From assembly GCA_030704615.1 (NCBI GenBank), contig CM060734.1, positions 10,912,001 through 10,976,000 of the forward strand: a stretch of 64,000 bases of DNA, written 5' to 3'. This document shows positions 11,386-22,761 of the stretch, one piece after another. The translations under genes and the position numbers were made by a program. Source of the DNA: Takakia lepidozioides. Taxonomy: Eukaryota; Streptophyta; Takakiopsida; Takakiales; Takakiaceae. The stretch's first letter is position 1. Each line of letters opens with the position of its first letter. Below the pieces are notes generated by a model, which was not told where the DNA came from, ran no database searches, and saw only the letters and a list, made by a program, of their open reading frames with translations.

Positions 11386-11643
11386 GTGTGCACAATGTGC
11401 CTAAACCCTTACGGACCGGAGGGAGGCTATATGTTTGGTTCATATGGCCATTTGTTCCACCCCACATGTCTCATATCGGCAGCCATGCAAGCCAGCCAAT
11501 GCCCTGACTGCCGTGGACCAATCCATCGACGTTTCTACGAGTTGTTTGGGTTGCAAGATAATATGCCCACGGGATACGAGTACAACCGGTACAACATGCC
11601 ATTGGATGTGGAGCCTTACGATTTTTTAAATTGTCAGCATTAG
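11386..11643 (+). CDS. RING-like zinc-finger ORF
   Basis: The frame reads CTMCLNPYGPEGGYMFG, then GHLFHPTC and QCPDC. The spacing C-x2-C ... H-x2-H-x2-C ... C-x2-C is that of a RING-H2 finger, but the third ligand position (before GH) is Tyr instead of Cys, as a single TGT-to-TAT change would give. RING proteins are usually ubiquitin ligases. The frame ends with VEPYDFLNCQH and a TAG, and the ORF at 11756 follows after two more stops, so the two may be parts of one broken gene. Function here is not established. Confidence 0.4.
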   Translation: MCTMCLNPYGPEGGYMFGSYGHLFHPTCLISAAMQASQCPDCRGPIHRRFYELFGLQDNMPTGYEYNRYNMPLDVEPYDFLNCQH

Positions 11644-11755
11644 GGGGAGATAATGACATGGGATGCTCCAAGAGAGATGCACGCCTTGAATGCTATAACG
11701 TTATCTAGGGGTTAAAGATCCGTGACCTTTTGGTGACATCCAACTGGGAAAACCC

Positions 11756-12418
11756 GTGCGTGCTAGAGGCATACTGGACCCAGTCCAAAGGGAGTTTTTT
11801 TACCGGAACTTGGGAGGGCATTGGAGCTGTACCACACAAAGATTCTTCCGATTGCTTGAGGATCCGTGGATGCCAGCGGAAAACGACCCACACAATCGCG
11901 AACCGATTGGGAGAGACCTATTTCTGAGGGAGTTGGAGGACGTTAGCATCCGTTGGGATGATATGAATGAGAGGTACTGGGTGCCTCGTCGGGATGAAAG
12001 GCCATTTCCTCCAGAGTTGCGCGGAGACCCCCAGCAGGAGGAGGTGTTGGACAATTTCAAGGCTGTCATCACGAGTGTTGTAAAGTATTGGCAGAACACA
12101 TGGCGTGACCAAGTTGCCCCTATTCCAGGGGTGATCTTGTCACTTCCAAACATATCGGATTTAATTGAAAAATTGCATGAAGCCGTAGCAAGAGCGACAA
12201 ACCCGGCTCTGGCAAATGTGGAAGAGAGTCAGCACTCGCCTAGAACGCTACGCATGATGGCAACGGTGGACCACAAAACACTGGGTCCCTCTTTGACCAC
12301 TCGAGCCCAGGCTCGAGCTCTCCGTACTAGTGGAGGCACGTCCTCTACACCCGGAGCATCTTCATCAACATCTGGAGATGACGGCAACAAAGTAATTAAT
12401 CTAGATGAAGATGACTAG
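11756..12418 (+). CDS. Hypothetical protein, Ser/Thr-rich acidic tail
   Basis: A 220-codon frame beginning MRARGILDPVQREFFYRN. The middle is charged and Trp-rich (RYWVPRRDERPFPPEL; VVKYWQNTWRDQVAPIPG). The C-terminus is low-complexity and acidic (SSTSGDDGNKVINLDEDD). No family recognised. Its position just after the RING-like ORF on the same strand suggests that both belong to one gene, possibly one carried by a mobile element, since the same region holds transposase copy 3. The true start may lie upstream in another frame. Confidence 0.35.
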   Translation: MRARGILDPVQREFFYRNLGGHWSCTTQRFFRLLEDPWMPAENDPHNREPIGRDLFLRELEDVSIRWDDMNERYWVPRRDERPFPPELRGDPQQEEVLDNFKAVITSVVKYWQNTWRDQVAPIPGVILSLPNISDLIEKLHEAVARATNPALANVEESQHSPRTLRMMATVDHKTLGPSLTTRAQARALRTSGGTSSTPGASSSTSGDDGNKVINLDEDD

Positions 12419-12499
12419 AAAGGCTAGAAACGTGGGGAGTAGGCCAAAGGTCTCAGGTTGCGAAAACTTAAATGTGCAACCCACTGTATAGTCTACGTA

Positions 12500-15490
12500 A
12501 TTTTTGGAAATACGAGGTTCATCCTTTGAACAATTTTTGAATGACCTCATACTTGTCCGGTACATGTTCGACGGCATGTACAATATACTGGCAAAGTTTC
12601 AAAACAATCAAAAATTGCTGAATGAAGATACCATTGGTTCACCCATTGCAATATTTTAATCGAACTCATACTTGTCCGGTACCTTTAAGATGGCATGTAC
12701 AATGCAATGGCAAAGTTTGAAAGCATTCAGAAATCGGCACATCAAGTAACCATTGGTCTATCCTGTGAACCATTTTTTATTGATCTCATACTTGTCCGGT
12801 CCATGTAAGAGGGCATGTAGAACATACTGGCAAAATTTCAAATCATTCAATTTTTTTATTATCAAGGAACCTTTGGTTTATCCTTTTCACCATTAACGAT
12901 TAATCGCGAATAAATGAACAGACGAATAAATCATTTGCCTCCCCATCGACGTGCTCACCCCTCAAGCCATTCCAGAATGTAATTGAATTTAAATTAATTT
13001 TAAGCCAATAAATAGGTTTGCACTGCCTTTCATTGGGGGTTTCTGGCACTTATCGATTTTGTTTTTGGCTCAATTTTGTTCTGCGGCTTCAAGCATCCCA
13101 CTGCTACTTCCCCGCCAAAATTTGGACCAATCAAAAATGCCCCAAAAAAAAAAGTGTTCTCTTCGCTCACTATTGCAGAACTCCCTATGAAGAGTGCATG
13201 AAGTAGACACAAAATCAAGTTTGGAGTACAAAACAGGCAAGAAAACTGTGGTTTGGGGTCCAAATGAATTTTGATCGCTCCCAAATTTGGCACGCACGTT
13301 GCATATGGAGTCATTACACGCCCCATTCAAAAATAGAATGAAAAAAAAAACATGAGGACGCGAAACGCAGTCCAACAGGTCCTAAAGTAATAGCAGATCC
13401 AACAGAATACATTCAATGGGTGAACGGATGGTTGCCCATCCAAATCATTTTTGTTTGCTTCCAAACTTTGCCAGTACATTTGAGACACCCCCTCACAGGT
13501 CCCGGACTAATATCAGATCAATCAAATTCATTCAATGGCTCAACGGATGGTTGGCCATCGAAATGATTTTGGTTCGCTTTGAGACTTGGCCAGTATGTTC
13601 AATGTACCATGGAAGAGGCCCCAGAGTAATATGAGATCAATCGAAATTCATTCAATGGGCCAACGGATGGTTGCCCATCCAAATGATTTTCGTTCGCTTT
13701 GAAACTTGGCCAGTGTGTTCAATGTACCCCCAGATAGGTCCCAGTGTAATATGAGATCAATCGTTAACGATTAATCATGAATCATCCAACAGGGGAACTG
13801 TTGGTTCACCCTTTGAACCATTTTACATTGACATCATACTTGTCCAATAACTTTAAGAGGGCATGTACAAGACACTCGCAAAGTTTCAATCAATCCAAAA
13901 TCATTTGGCAGGGGACTGATTGGTTCACCCATTGCCAATTTAAGGGGCTCGAATTGCCATTTAAAGGGGCTGCACTGGCAATTGCCATTTCACAGGCTAC
14001 AATTGTAATTTAAGGGGCAGAAATTGCCATTTCAGGGGCTAGAATTGCAATTTGAGGGGTTGGAATTGACAATTTCAAGGGCTCAAATTACAATTTGAGG
14101 GGCGGCCGGGGTTGATCATTTTAGGGACTGACATTACCAATTTTAATGGCTTGAATTGCATTTTGAATTGTAATTCAAGGGTTAGAATGGGCCATTGGGG
14201 GGCTAGAATTACCAAAGCAATGACATCCAAAGCAATATAAAATCATTTGATAGCGGAATGATTGGTTCACACCTTCAAACCATTTTTTATTCACGTCATA
14301 CTTGTCCAGTACTTGTAAGAGGGCATGTGGCTGACACTTGCAAGATTCAAAGCAATGTAAAATCATTTGATAGGGGAACAATTGGTTCACCCTTTCAACC
14401 ATATTTTACTGACCTCATACTTGTCCGGTACCTTTAAGATGGCATGTAAAAGACACTTGCAAAGCTTTAAAGCACTCAAAAATCATTTGATATGTTCATG
14501 ATTGATTCACCCTTTCAACCATTTTAGATTGACTTGAAACTTGTGAAAGACCTGTAAGAGGGCATGTACAAGACACTTGCAAAGTTTCAAATCAATTTAA
14601 AATCATTTGGTAGGGGGAGGATTGGTTCACCCTTTAAACCATTTTAGATTGATGTCATACTTCTCAAAGACATGTAAGAGGGCATGTGGAAGACACTTGC
14701 AAAGTTTCGGAGCAATAAAATATCATTTCATCGGGGAAGTTTCCGTTCACCCTTTCATCCAATTTTGAATTGAACTGGATTTTTACTAAATAAAATGATT
14801 TAGAGGGCATAGGATTGTGGGGCGCAATGATTTTGTTTTTGGCTTGATTTTGTTCTGTGAGTTGAACCCTCATACCACCACATCCTTGCCAAAAAATGTA
14901 CCAAAGAAAAATGTTTGAAAAAAAACGTTCATCCTTTGCTCTATGCTCACTATTGCAGAACTCTCTATGAAGAGTGCATGAAGTTGAAGATAACTTCATC
15001 TTGGAGTGCAAATGAGGGAATAAAATGTGTTTTGGATGCAGACGATGTCTGTTCATGGTGATATTTTTCATGCAACTCTTCATGTTGTTATCAAGCATAT
15101 GGCTTCAGAATGGAATTAAAAACAATTCATGTGCAGGCGAAATGTTGTTTCTCGTCTATACGACACATACCTCCATTATGAATTTGAATAACCCATTCAA
15201 ACAACTTTGTTGAAGTTCAACTTTGGTCCATATGTGCTTAAGTACGTACAAATCACATACATAAAGTTGCAAGCGAAGAAAAAATCATTTGCCCCCCGAA
15301 CGACTCGTTAAACCTTTCAACCAATTCTCAATCATGAATCATTTAATAGGGGAACTATTGGTTCACCCTTAGAACCATTTTAGATTGACCTCACTTGTCC
15401 GGTAACTTAAAGAGGGCATGTACAAGACACTCCCAAAGTTTCAAATCAATCTAAAATCATTTGGCAGGGGAACGATTGGTTCACCCATTG
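12500..15490. repeat. Field of about 120-bp degenerate tandem repeats
   Basis: The unit reads roughly ATTGGTTCACCCTTTGAACC - CTCATACTTGTCCGGTACCT - TTAAGAGGGCATGTACAAGA - CACTTGCAAAGTTTCAA - AAAATCATTTGATAGGGGAA. Copies are clear at 12520-12890, 13400-13760, 13790-13930, 14240-14790 and 15340-15490. A second block (TTTTGTTTTTGGCT ... CTCACTATTGCAGAACTC ... ATGAAGAGTGCATGAAGT) is present twice, at 13060-13260 and 14830-15020. Another sub-block at 13940-14200 repeats AGGGGCT.GAATTGC. No protein-coding gene is supported. Confidence 0.7.
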
Positions 15491-16225
15491 ACCCGGTGTA
15501 CACTGTCACTCTTCAAGATTCGTGGGTGTGGTGCTTGATTATCCCATATGATGGACCCAGGTGCCATGGCCAAGTAACAATCCATTAAAACATTATGGTA
15601 CGAGACAAACACAATTGAAAACAACATTTATTCAAACATGATGTACAGTCGAAAAGCGCAAAGAGATCCATGGTGAAATCCAAAGCTGGAAATATTTCAC
15701 ATGTCAATCTGCAGCGTACCTATGGAATGAGCCCAGCCCCGTGAGCCTGTGAGTTGGGCTCATGCTTTCCCCACTCGCTCACGCTTGCTAAGTATGAGCG
15801 CATGGTGGTGAAGCAGAAGAAGGAGGTCCTATAGCTGAGGGCAAGACGAGGAGGGCCTATTACCACTACTGCGATTTGGGGGGATTAGCGACTCATGCGG
15901 CACCTCACGCCGATTCTGGATCAACGACAACATTGGTCTGCCGCCGGGACTTTCTTGCGACGTCCATGATGTTGCTATGATGTCACTATCCTAGGCCATA
16001 GTCTTTATTCCATCCAAAAATTTGCTAAGAAGTATTCTGCAACCCCCTAATTGTCGCATGTATGTTGCGACCCTATTTCCTTCCATCTTTCACAAATATC
16101 ACCAACTCATGGGAACGCAACCCTTTAATAAATAAACCCATCTGCATATGGTCAGGGATCGCATGATTGTTCCATCTTCACAAAATATCTTCTAGCCTTC
16201 CCGCATAAAAATCAATAGACTCCCT
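15491..16225. other. Upstream flank of the gypsy gag remnant
   Basis: No gene recognised. It may contain the 5' part of the decayed gypsy element, because gag-like coding starts shortly after 16230, but I could not identify LTR ends or a primer-binding site. Confidence 0.3.
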
Positions 16226-16229
16226 AGGG

Positions 16230-17114
16230 GCCATCTGAATTCTGGTCAATGCTGCACAAGTGGAGGAGGAAACTACGCAGGCTGTCCGCCAAGAAGGACA
16301 GGGCTACGGACAAGCCTATGGGTAGGGATATGGGCAAGGCTACAACCATAACAATGTCTACTATCGAGGTGGTGGACAAGGAAGGGGCAGGGGCCGAGGC
16401 CCGAGGATGGGGTAATCCCGGCAACCCCAACGCCCTTTATAAACGACCTACTTCCTCTATGGGGAGCCAGGTCACTTCGTGCGAGACTGCCCGATCAGGC
16501 AGAAACTCGTACAGGACCATAATGCCCAAACGGATACGGGAGTCAATATGGCAGATCCAAAAGAGTCGGAGGCATGCGCACTGACCCGCAGTCAGAGCAT
16601 AAAGGTAAGGGTGTATGCGAGGAAGAACCGCAGGAGCTGCGGCCATCCCATATGAAGAGAACCCACTGGGAGGAAGAGGAGAAGTTAAGGAATGAAATGG
16701 TGGAGTTGGTCCAGACGGAACAAGCTAGGCTGGAACCGTTCACCCCGTTACCCACGGCAGCGGAAGACGACAAACTAGAGGAACTAGAAACGAGTACGAG
16801 ACGAGGTTGGGTCGACGAGTTGGACAGAAAGCGCCAGCAATCCGTGACGGAACCCCAACAGTTGGCTACGAAAGTGATGGACGGCAAGATAGACATCACC
16901 TTGGGCCAGCTATTGCAGATATTGCCTCAGCTACGAAGGGATGTATGGGCGTATCTAGATGAGGTGGAAGAAGGTGACAGGTGGAAGGGAAAGGGGGAAA
17001 AACCTCGTACGAGGAGAACGGGCGGGGGGTACCTGCTTCGTCGGTTATGGCTGATATACTCGAAGACATAATGCCGGTGGTCCAGGTTATGATCAGAAAA
17101 ATCAAGGTACCAAA
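16230..17114 (+). pseudogene. Ty3/gypsy gag end and gag-pol linker (decayed)
   Basis: One frame gives a Gly/Arg/Tyr-rich stretch (NNVYYRGGGQGRGRGPR) and then a zinc knuckle YFLYGEPGHFVRDCP near 16450-16495. In the family this is CX2CX4HX4C, but the first two Cys are Tyr here (TAC and TAT), consistent with two G-to-A changes. In-frame TAG and TAA codons precede it. After a frame change, 16574-17071 gives a charged linker and DITLGQLLQILPQLRRDV, a block typical of plant-type gypsy polyproteins just before the protease. The protease itself begins IRKIKVPNV at 17095 and is interrupted by an insertion at 17115. Confidence 0.6.
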
Positions 17115-17841
17115 TGTCGCGGCCCTTTGCCTTGAGGGCAGGGAGGTCGGGACACAAGAGGGGCTGCCCCTGTGGTGGGGGCAGTAGCAGCGATAGGTAC
17201 AGGGGCTGAAGCACCCTTGAGTGCCCAAAGCACTCAAGGAGGCGGAGGCGCTCACTAGGTGGAGCCCCGCACACCGGGTTGCGGTGGGGGGTGGCTCCAC
17301 AAGGGGTGGTGGTAGCTTAGTGGGACTTAGTGGGGGTGGCATAGGACTCACCAAGGGGGCAGAGACCTCGTGGTGGGAGTCGTGGGGAGTCTTGGGACTC
17401 ATCACGGTCCATAAGGGCCGTGGTGAGCGGGCCAAGACTCACCGCGACTCACCACCGGGAATCGAGGGTCTTCGTGGTGGTTCGCCATAAAATGGCATGG
17501 CTGGTTGTGAAACCCCCGCGGACAGCTACAGAAGTATATATAGGGAGTAGTAACCCCGAGAACGGTGCAAGCCCGTTGGTGACCAAAAACTAGTGAGTAA
17601 GCGAGCGAGCCGGAAAGCGACCAAAGAGTGGGGAGCTGTTCCGGACTGCCATCTACCAAAGGGAATTCTCCTAGTCCCAATTAGGTGGAGGGTTTTAGAG
17701 GGAAGCGAAAGGGGACCGTTATGTCCCGGTGAGCAGCCGAAGCTCCAAGTTGGCCCGGCGGCCAGGTTGGGAGTCAGGCGCGCGCATCAAAGCGAGTAAC
17801 TATGACTTGAAGGGGAGCTTACCGAAGTGAGGTGCGCGACA
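17115..17841 (-). repeat. LTR copy B, complete, nested in the gypsy protease
   Basis: A complete 727-bp LTR on the minus strand: plus-strand left end TGTCGCGGCC, right end GTGCGCGACA. It is flanked by CCAAA on both sides (17110-17114 and 17842-17846), which looks like a 5-bp target duplication. A third CCAAATGT at 17941 resumes the interrupted protease frame, so extra sequence at 17842-17940 is also part of the insertion. Confidence 0.75.
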
Positions 17842-17940
17842 CCAAATGTAATAGGGCCCACCCCTGAAAAGGGGCAGTAGCCGCAAGGCAAAATGGCTCT
17901 TAGTTACGCCGGCTTCGGCCGGAGTCTTCTTCTTCTTCTA
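17842..17940. repeat. Extra segment between the nested LTR and the protease
   Basis: About 99 bp starting CCAAATGTAATAGGGCCC and ending in a CTT run, with a GGCTTCGGCC hairpin. It is not coding and separates the LTR from the resumed protease codons TACCAAATGT. It may be the end of a second nested element or internal sequence left from the first. Confidence 0.4.
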
Positions 17941-19305
17941 CCAAATGTACTGTTGGATGGGGGAGCAATAATTAACATTATGGCAGAAGCTCTACATGAA
18001 ACAATTGGGCTTGCCTCAACCACAACCTATTCCTTTCCACGTGAAGATGGCCGATGATAGCATAATCCGGCCAGTTGGGGTGTTGTACCAGGTGCCGGTA
18101 TTGCTCGCGGGTGAGCGATTCGACATCTCCGTGACAGTGCTGAAAATGGGGGGAAAGGTAGAGGGGCACCCTCTGTTGTTGGGACGACCATGGCTTTGGG
18201 GATATGACGAGGCAAGAGAGAAGGAGGATAGCTGTTACTTGGCATTGCCTTATACAATTTTGGAAGGAAAATTATATAAACTAGGACCAGATGGTGTCCT
18301 AAGGAGATGCGCTACGAGCACAGAGTCAAGGACCCTGCTCGAGCAAATGCATGATGGACTGGCAGGAGGTCACTTGGGCCCTGATTCTACGGCCAAGAAA
18401 GTGCTCAGCGCGGGATACCGGTGGCCCCGCCTATTCAAGGATGCCCACACATTATGTCGGAACTGTGACCATTGCCAACGGATGGGTCCTCTTGCAGCAA
18501 GTGGTGTCACATCGTTGTGCACACCTCGTTGCCAAGCAAACAATTCCTCAAATGGTTTTTTTTTTTTTTTTTTTTCCTCAAATGGGGATTAGACTTCGTG
18601 GGCCCAGTTAAGCCAGCTACTCGTTATACTGGCAACAAATACATCTTGGTAGCCACAGACTATGCCACAAAGTGGGTTGAGGCAAGGGCTCTACGGGATA
18701 ACACGACGGCCAGCACAGCAAAATTCCTATACGAAATGATAATCACCAGGTTCGACTGCCCACTGGAACTCGTAAGTGACCAAGGGGTGTACTTTGTGAA
18801 CAAAACCATCCAGATTCTCATAGAGGAGTTCATGGTGATGCACCGCTAGTCGACAACGTACTACCCGCAAGGAAATGGACAAGCGGAATCGACCAACAAA
18901 ATATTGGGGGCTATGTTGGCCAAGCTTTGCAACGGGGATCGTACCGACTGGGATGTGGCACTACCAACGGCTCTATGGGCTTACCGAACATCCTATAATA
19001 TTGCCACGAGGTACTCGCCCTTTCAATTGATCTACGGCCTTCAGCCACTGCTACCAGCCGAATTCGTCGTACCTACCTACCGATTGGGGAATGTGAGGGA
19101 CTACAGGCAGGCAGTAACCCTACGAGCACGGGCAGATGACCTATTTCAGTTGGAAGAGTTGCGATGGATGCGAAGCAAACGAATGAACAAGTCCAGTTGG
19201 GACGACAGGAGCGGCATAACTTCCCTGAGCATCGATTCAAATCAATCCAGCAGGGGTTTGACAAGTCTCCACTCGTCATCCGGTGGACCAGATCCATGCA
19301 GTTGA
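17941..19305 (+). pseudogene. Ty3/gypsy protease plus integrase, RT and RNase H deleted
   Basis: The frame resumes as PNVLLDGGAIINIM (aspartic protease; DGG in place of the usual DTG/DSG) and continues through GHPLLLGRPWLWGYDEA. It then passes directly into an integrase zinc-binding region: DGLAGGHLGPDSTAKKVL, GYRWPRLFKDAHTLCRNC and DHCQRMG (HHCC). RT and RNase H are absent, so a large internal deletion has occurred. A T-run near 18556-18578 causes a frameshift. The catalytic core follows: [28 protein letters not shown], then HR-stop-STTYYPQGNGQAESTNK with an in-frame TAG at 18847, and ALWAYRTSYNIATRYSPFQLIYG. The element is dead. Confidence 0.75.
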
Positions 19306-19379
19306 ACGGAAATTCCGAGCCCGCAGTTTCGATCCATTTCTACAATGGGTGCGATGATTTGGAGGAAGACGAAAAGGGG

Positions 19380-19690
19380 GGGTTAACGATGCCCACGGCC
19401 CGGCGCTCGCAGAACCGTGCGACGCCGGTGTTGCCGGTGAACTAGCGACGCCTAGAGGGTCGCCAGAAAATCGACCGACCCCAGAGGGATTGCTATGTCG
19501 ATCACCTCGATAGCAAAAAATCCCAAAATGACCAAGTCATTTTGAGCGACTCCACAGGCGTCGCTATATCCGCCATAGTGATTTTTTCCGACTGCGCCCC
19601 CCTGGAGGTCGGTCGTAAAACCGACCCCTCTGAAGTCGGCTTATGGTTTTTGGCCCCAAACCGACCCCCGGGGGTCCATTTCAAGAACAA
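19380..19690. repeat. Repeat-like stretch rich in CGAC/GTCG half-sites
   Basis: Recurring CGACGCC, GTCGCTA and CCGACCCC blocks that can form short hairpins (for example GGTCGGTCGTAAAACCGACC near 19609). It resembles the GC-dyad style of the arrays at 2.4-3.0 and 20.4-20.9 kb but is not clearly periodic. No gene. Confidence 0.35.
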
Positions 19691-20430
19691 TTTAAAAAAT
19701 AATAATAATAAATGGATAGCGTCGTCCTGGGCGTCGCCTCCAGTATCAAATTTGGAAGGGCAAACAAAACCTGCGGTGGGCGATGGGGGCTCCGTGTTTT
19801 GCGGTGAGAGTGAGGCCCAACGGTCGCTTCGTCTCTCTCGTATGGACTATGTCAAGTGATCGGCAGCTGGAGAAGGGCCTCCCTGGGAGTGAATGGAGTC
19901 CAAACTTTAAACACATGGTTTGTATGGTTTTCTATGATTTGGGTAAATCCATTTAAGCCTTTTTCGCTGATCGTTTGTGACAACCTCGACATCCCATACG
20001 GTTCATCCTATACCCGCCCTGTCTCATTCATCATTTCGTGCGTGTTATCGCCGCCTCAGCCCCTTAACTTCGCTTCCCCCCTCTCAGCTGCCGGCGGATA
20101 TTAATGACGTTTTGAGTTGTCTCTTTCACTCCACTTGGAGCTAACTCTGAGTGCTGGATTCCCCCACCTAGTTGCAAATTTGGACGTGACGTGGTGTTGA
20201 CGCGTCAGCGACGGACGTGCGTCACGTCACGTCCTAAACGGACGTTACTGTACATAAATATGTTTATTTTTTTACTTTATTATTGACTATTTACTATGAG
20301 AACCGACGTGGCAACCGATGTGGCCTCATTACGTGGACTTCATTATTTATCTGTAAAATTCATATATTATGATTTATATTGTCAATCATGCGACCGTCAA
20401 CAACGGTTGGTTGGACAATTTTTTTAAAAA
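19691..20430. other. Gene-free stretch
   Basis: No coding region or known repeat recognised. It is AT-rich in its second half (20250-20400) and ends at the first dyad of the next array. Confidence 0.3.
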
Positions 20431-20432
20431 AA

Positions 20433-20900
20433 AATAGGTGCGACCACCAGAAAAGGGTGGTCGCACATTTTTTCTTATTTTTTAAATGGATGCGACCACC
20501 AGCAGGCGGTGGTCGCAACATTTTCATTTTTTTTAATAGGTGCGACCGCAAGCAGAGGGTGGTCGCACATTTTTATTTATTTATTAAATTGGGTGCGACC
20601 ACCAGCAGGTGGTGGTCGCAACATTTTCATTTTTTTAAAATAGGTACGACCACCAGAAAGGGATGGTCGCACATTTTTAATTATTTTTTAAATGGGTGCG
20701 ACCACCAGCCGGTGGTGGTCGCAGATTTTTTCTTTTTTGTTATTAGGTGTGACCGCTTATGGGGGGTCGTACATTTTCGTTTTGTTTTTAAAAAGGTGCG
20801 ACCACCAGCAGGGGAGGGTCGCAGTAGTTTTCTTTGTTTTGTTATTAGCTGCGACCACCCATAGGTGCGACCGCTACCAGGACACGTGGCGAGGCGCGAA
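20433..20900. repeat. Tandem array of TGCGACCACC dyads (family P2), left block
   Basis: About eight units, one every 60 bp or so. Each has TGCGACCACC, a short loop such as AGCAG, then GGTGGTCGCA, an almost perfect hairpin. Spacers are T-rich (ATTTTTTATTTTTTTAAATGGG type). The same family returns after the kinase-like gene at 22.76-23.34 and 23.60-23.72 kb, so the gene sits inside the array. Confidence 0.85.
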
Positions 20901-21251
20901 TGGGCAGCAGAAGCGGTCGCGCGTCGCTCAAGGCAGGCCTCTCCAGGTAGTATATAAGGGCCTACCCCTCATTCCCAACCCACTTTTTTTCCTCTTTGTG
21001 AGTGCGGTTCTGGGGCTTCTTGGAGTTTCAACTTCGGTGGCCAGGACTGAGCCGTGGGGGGGGGGGAGAAAGTGGATTTATGTGGGGGAGGAGTTTTTGC
21101 CTTTTTTTCCTGGGACTGCGGGAAACAGTTTGCTTTGGGTATTATACCAATAGAGGGTGAGGAAATTGGTCTGCTAATATATAAGGTTATCAATAGTCTG
21201 GGTTTAGTTTTCTGTTACGAAGCCGCGTCTATTCCGCAGAGTACTTTCATC

Positions 21252-22756
21252 ATGTCCGGAAACATTGCTTCGAACGCAGTGTCAGGGGGTTCCTCGGGAA
21301 GTGGGCGTAAAGGTAAGAATCGTAAACATGCACATGAACGGGATAGTCAGGTCAACAAAAAAGACTATCCAAGCGCAGAGGCCGCGAAGGTGGTGAAGCA
21401 AGTAGTGCTGGATTATTTGAAGGACAATGACATAATGCGTTTGAATTTTTTGTATGTCCGACATGGGAATGAGGGGTTCCTTAGATTCCAGCACAATATG
21501 GAGATGAGAATGAGGGAGGCTTTCGCCGAGGATGAATGGGAGGAGGACAGGGCGAAGTTCCAGTTCACGAAATGGATGGAGGACCGGGCCCATGATGCCA
21601 CATGGAATCTGAGGCAAACCATGGACAAGTTTGTTACGAGAACACCTGTAGCTGAAGGTCGCATGCCAATTTCGGAGGAGGAGTTGTTTGTGCTTGTGGA
21701 TTGGTGGTCTGCCATGGCAAAGGCCCACGCCAAACAACGTACGAAACCACTCCCATGGAAGGCAGGGTTCTCGTCTGCGGATGCGGCATTGAACGTGAGA
21801 TACATATCCACGCACAGGTACAACAACTCGACGCGCCCAAACAGGGATGGTATGGTACAATTCGGAGGGTTAGAATTGTTGGGGATCAATTCATTCCTTC
21901 ATCTTGGGAGCTAGCAGGGAAAACGCCCAGGGAAACAAATGCTGAGCTTGCCAAAGTCCAACATAACAATGAGGCGTTGGCTGTAAAGTTCCATCATTTC
22001 GGCATCATAAAGTATTTTGCGTTGCATCCACGTCGAAATGAAGGTTACACACATTGGTGGAATAGGGGGACCATACGATCATGGTTGAGTATTGACAGGA
22101 AATGGGGGAATGATCGGGATAACATGGAGTTAATGGAACGACGGGGGACGGAGCAAGAAATGTAGGAGGTCAACCGACTAGTTCGATTCTGACAGAATCG
22201 TACCCAATTGACATGGGCGCTTTTGCACATCATGCTCAACGTCCATAATCACCACCTCTTGCACAACGACATGTCCCCCGACAACATCTTGTTGCATTTT
22301 CCACAAGGGTCTGAAGATGTGTACATCGGGGTATGCGATTGGAGGATGGTCTCCACGACGGATGACCCAAAAACCACATTGTACATCTTCGAGAGCAGAG
22401 ACAAGATGATAAAGACTCTCGCACATAGATGGTGGATTGCAACTGAAATTGCAATTGTTCATAATGTAGCCAACAACCAGTCAAATGGCACACCTCGTAG
22501 GCCCCCTTTAACCGTGCCATCAGAGACCTTTGCAATTGGGAAGATAGCCCAGGCAATAAATGGGGGTAACACGTTCGATGCAAGCCTGTTCAACGATATG
22601 TCTACTGGAACCTGTTTTGCTTCGGCTCTGGAAAACTTGTGTATAAATACAGTAGAGTTGCGGTACAAACTAGAAAATATTGTGAGGCGTTTCATGACGG
22701 GGCTATTCAATTGGCCTGAGCCCAAAAATTGCTGGAGGATGGATAGAAACTTGTAG
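21252..22756 (+). pseudogene. Protein-kinase-like gene, broken
   Basis: The start is an ATG at 21252 (MSGNIASNAVSGGSSG), followed by a basic, Ser/Gly-rich N-terminus and an acidic helical region (EDEWEEDRAKFQFTKWMED). A frameshift lies near 21840-21890; the next frame reads WELAGKTPRETNAEL ... FHHFGIIKYFALHPRRNEG. After a TAG at 22163 and a TGA near 22190, the same frame continues with LLHIMLNVHNHHLLHNDMSP, then DNILLHFP and VYIGVCDWRMVSTTDD. These fit the kinase catalytic loop (HRDxxxxN seen as HNDMSPDN) and the magnesium loop (DFG seen as DWR). A glycine loop was not identified. The frame ends WPEPKNCWRMDRNL at 22756. With two stops, a frameshift and an altered DFG it is probably inactive. 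Confidence 0.5.
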
Positions 22757-22761
22757 ACTCA

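Noticed and set aside
20379-20864. 161-codon ORF with repeated RCDHQ/ATTSRWW motifs
   Set aside because: A translation of the P2 array with no independent evidence of coding.
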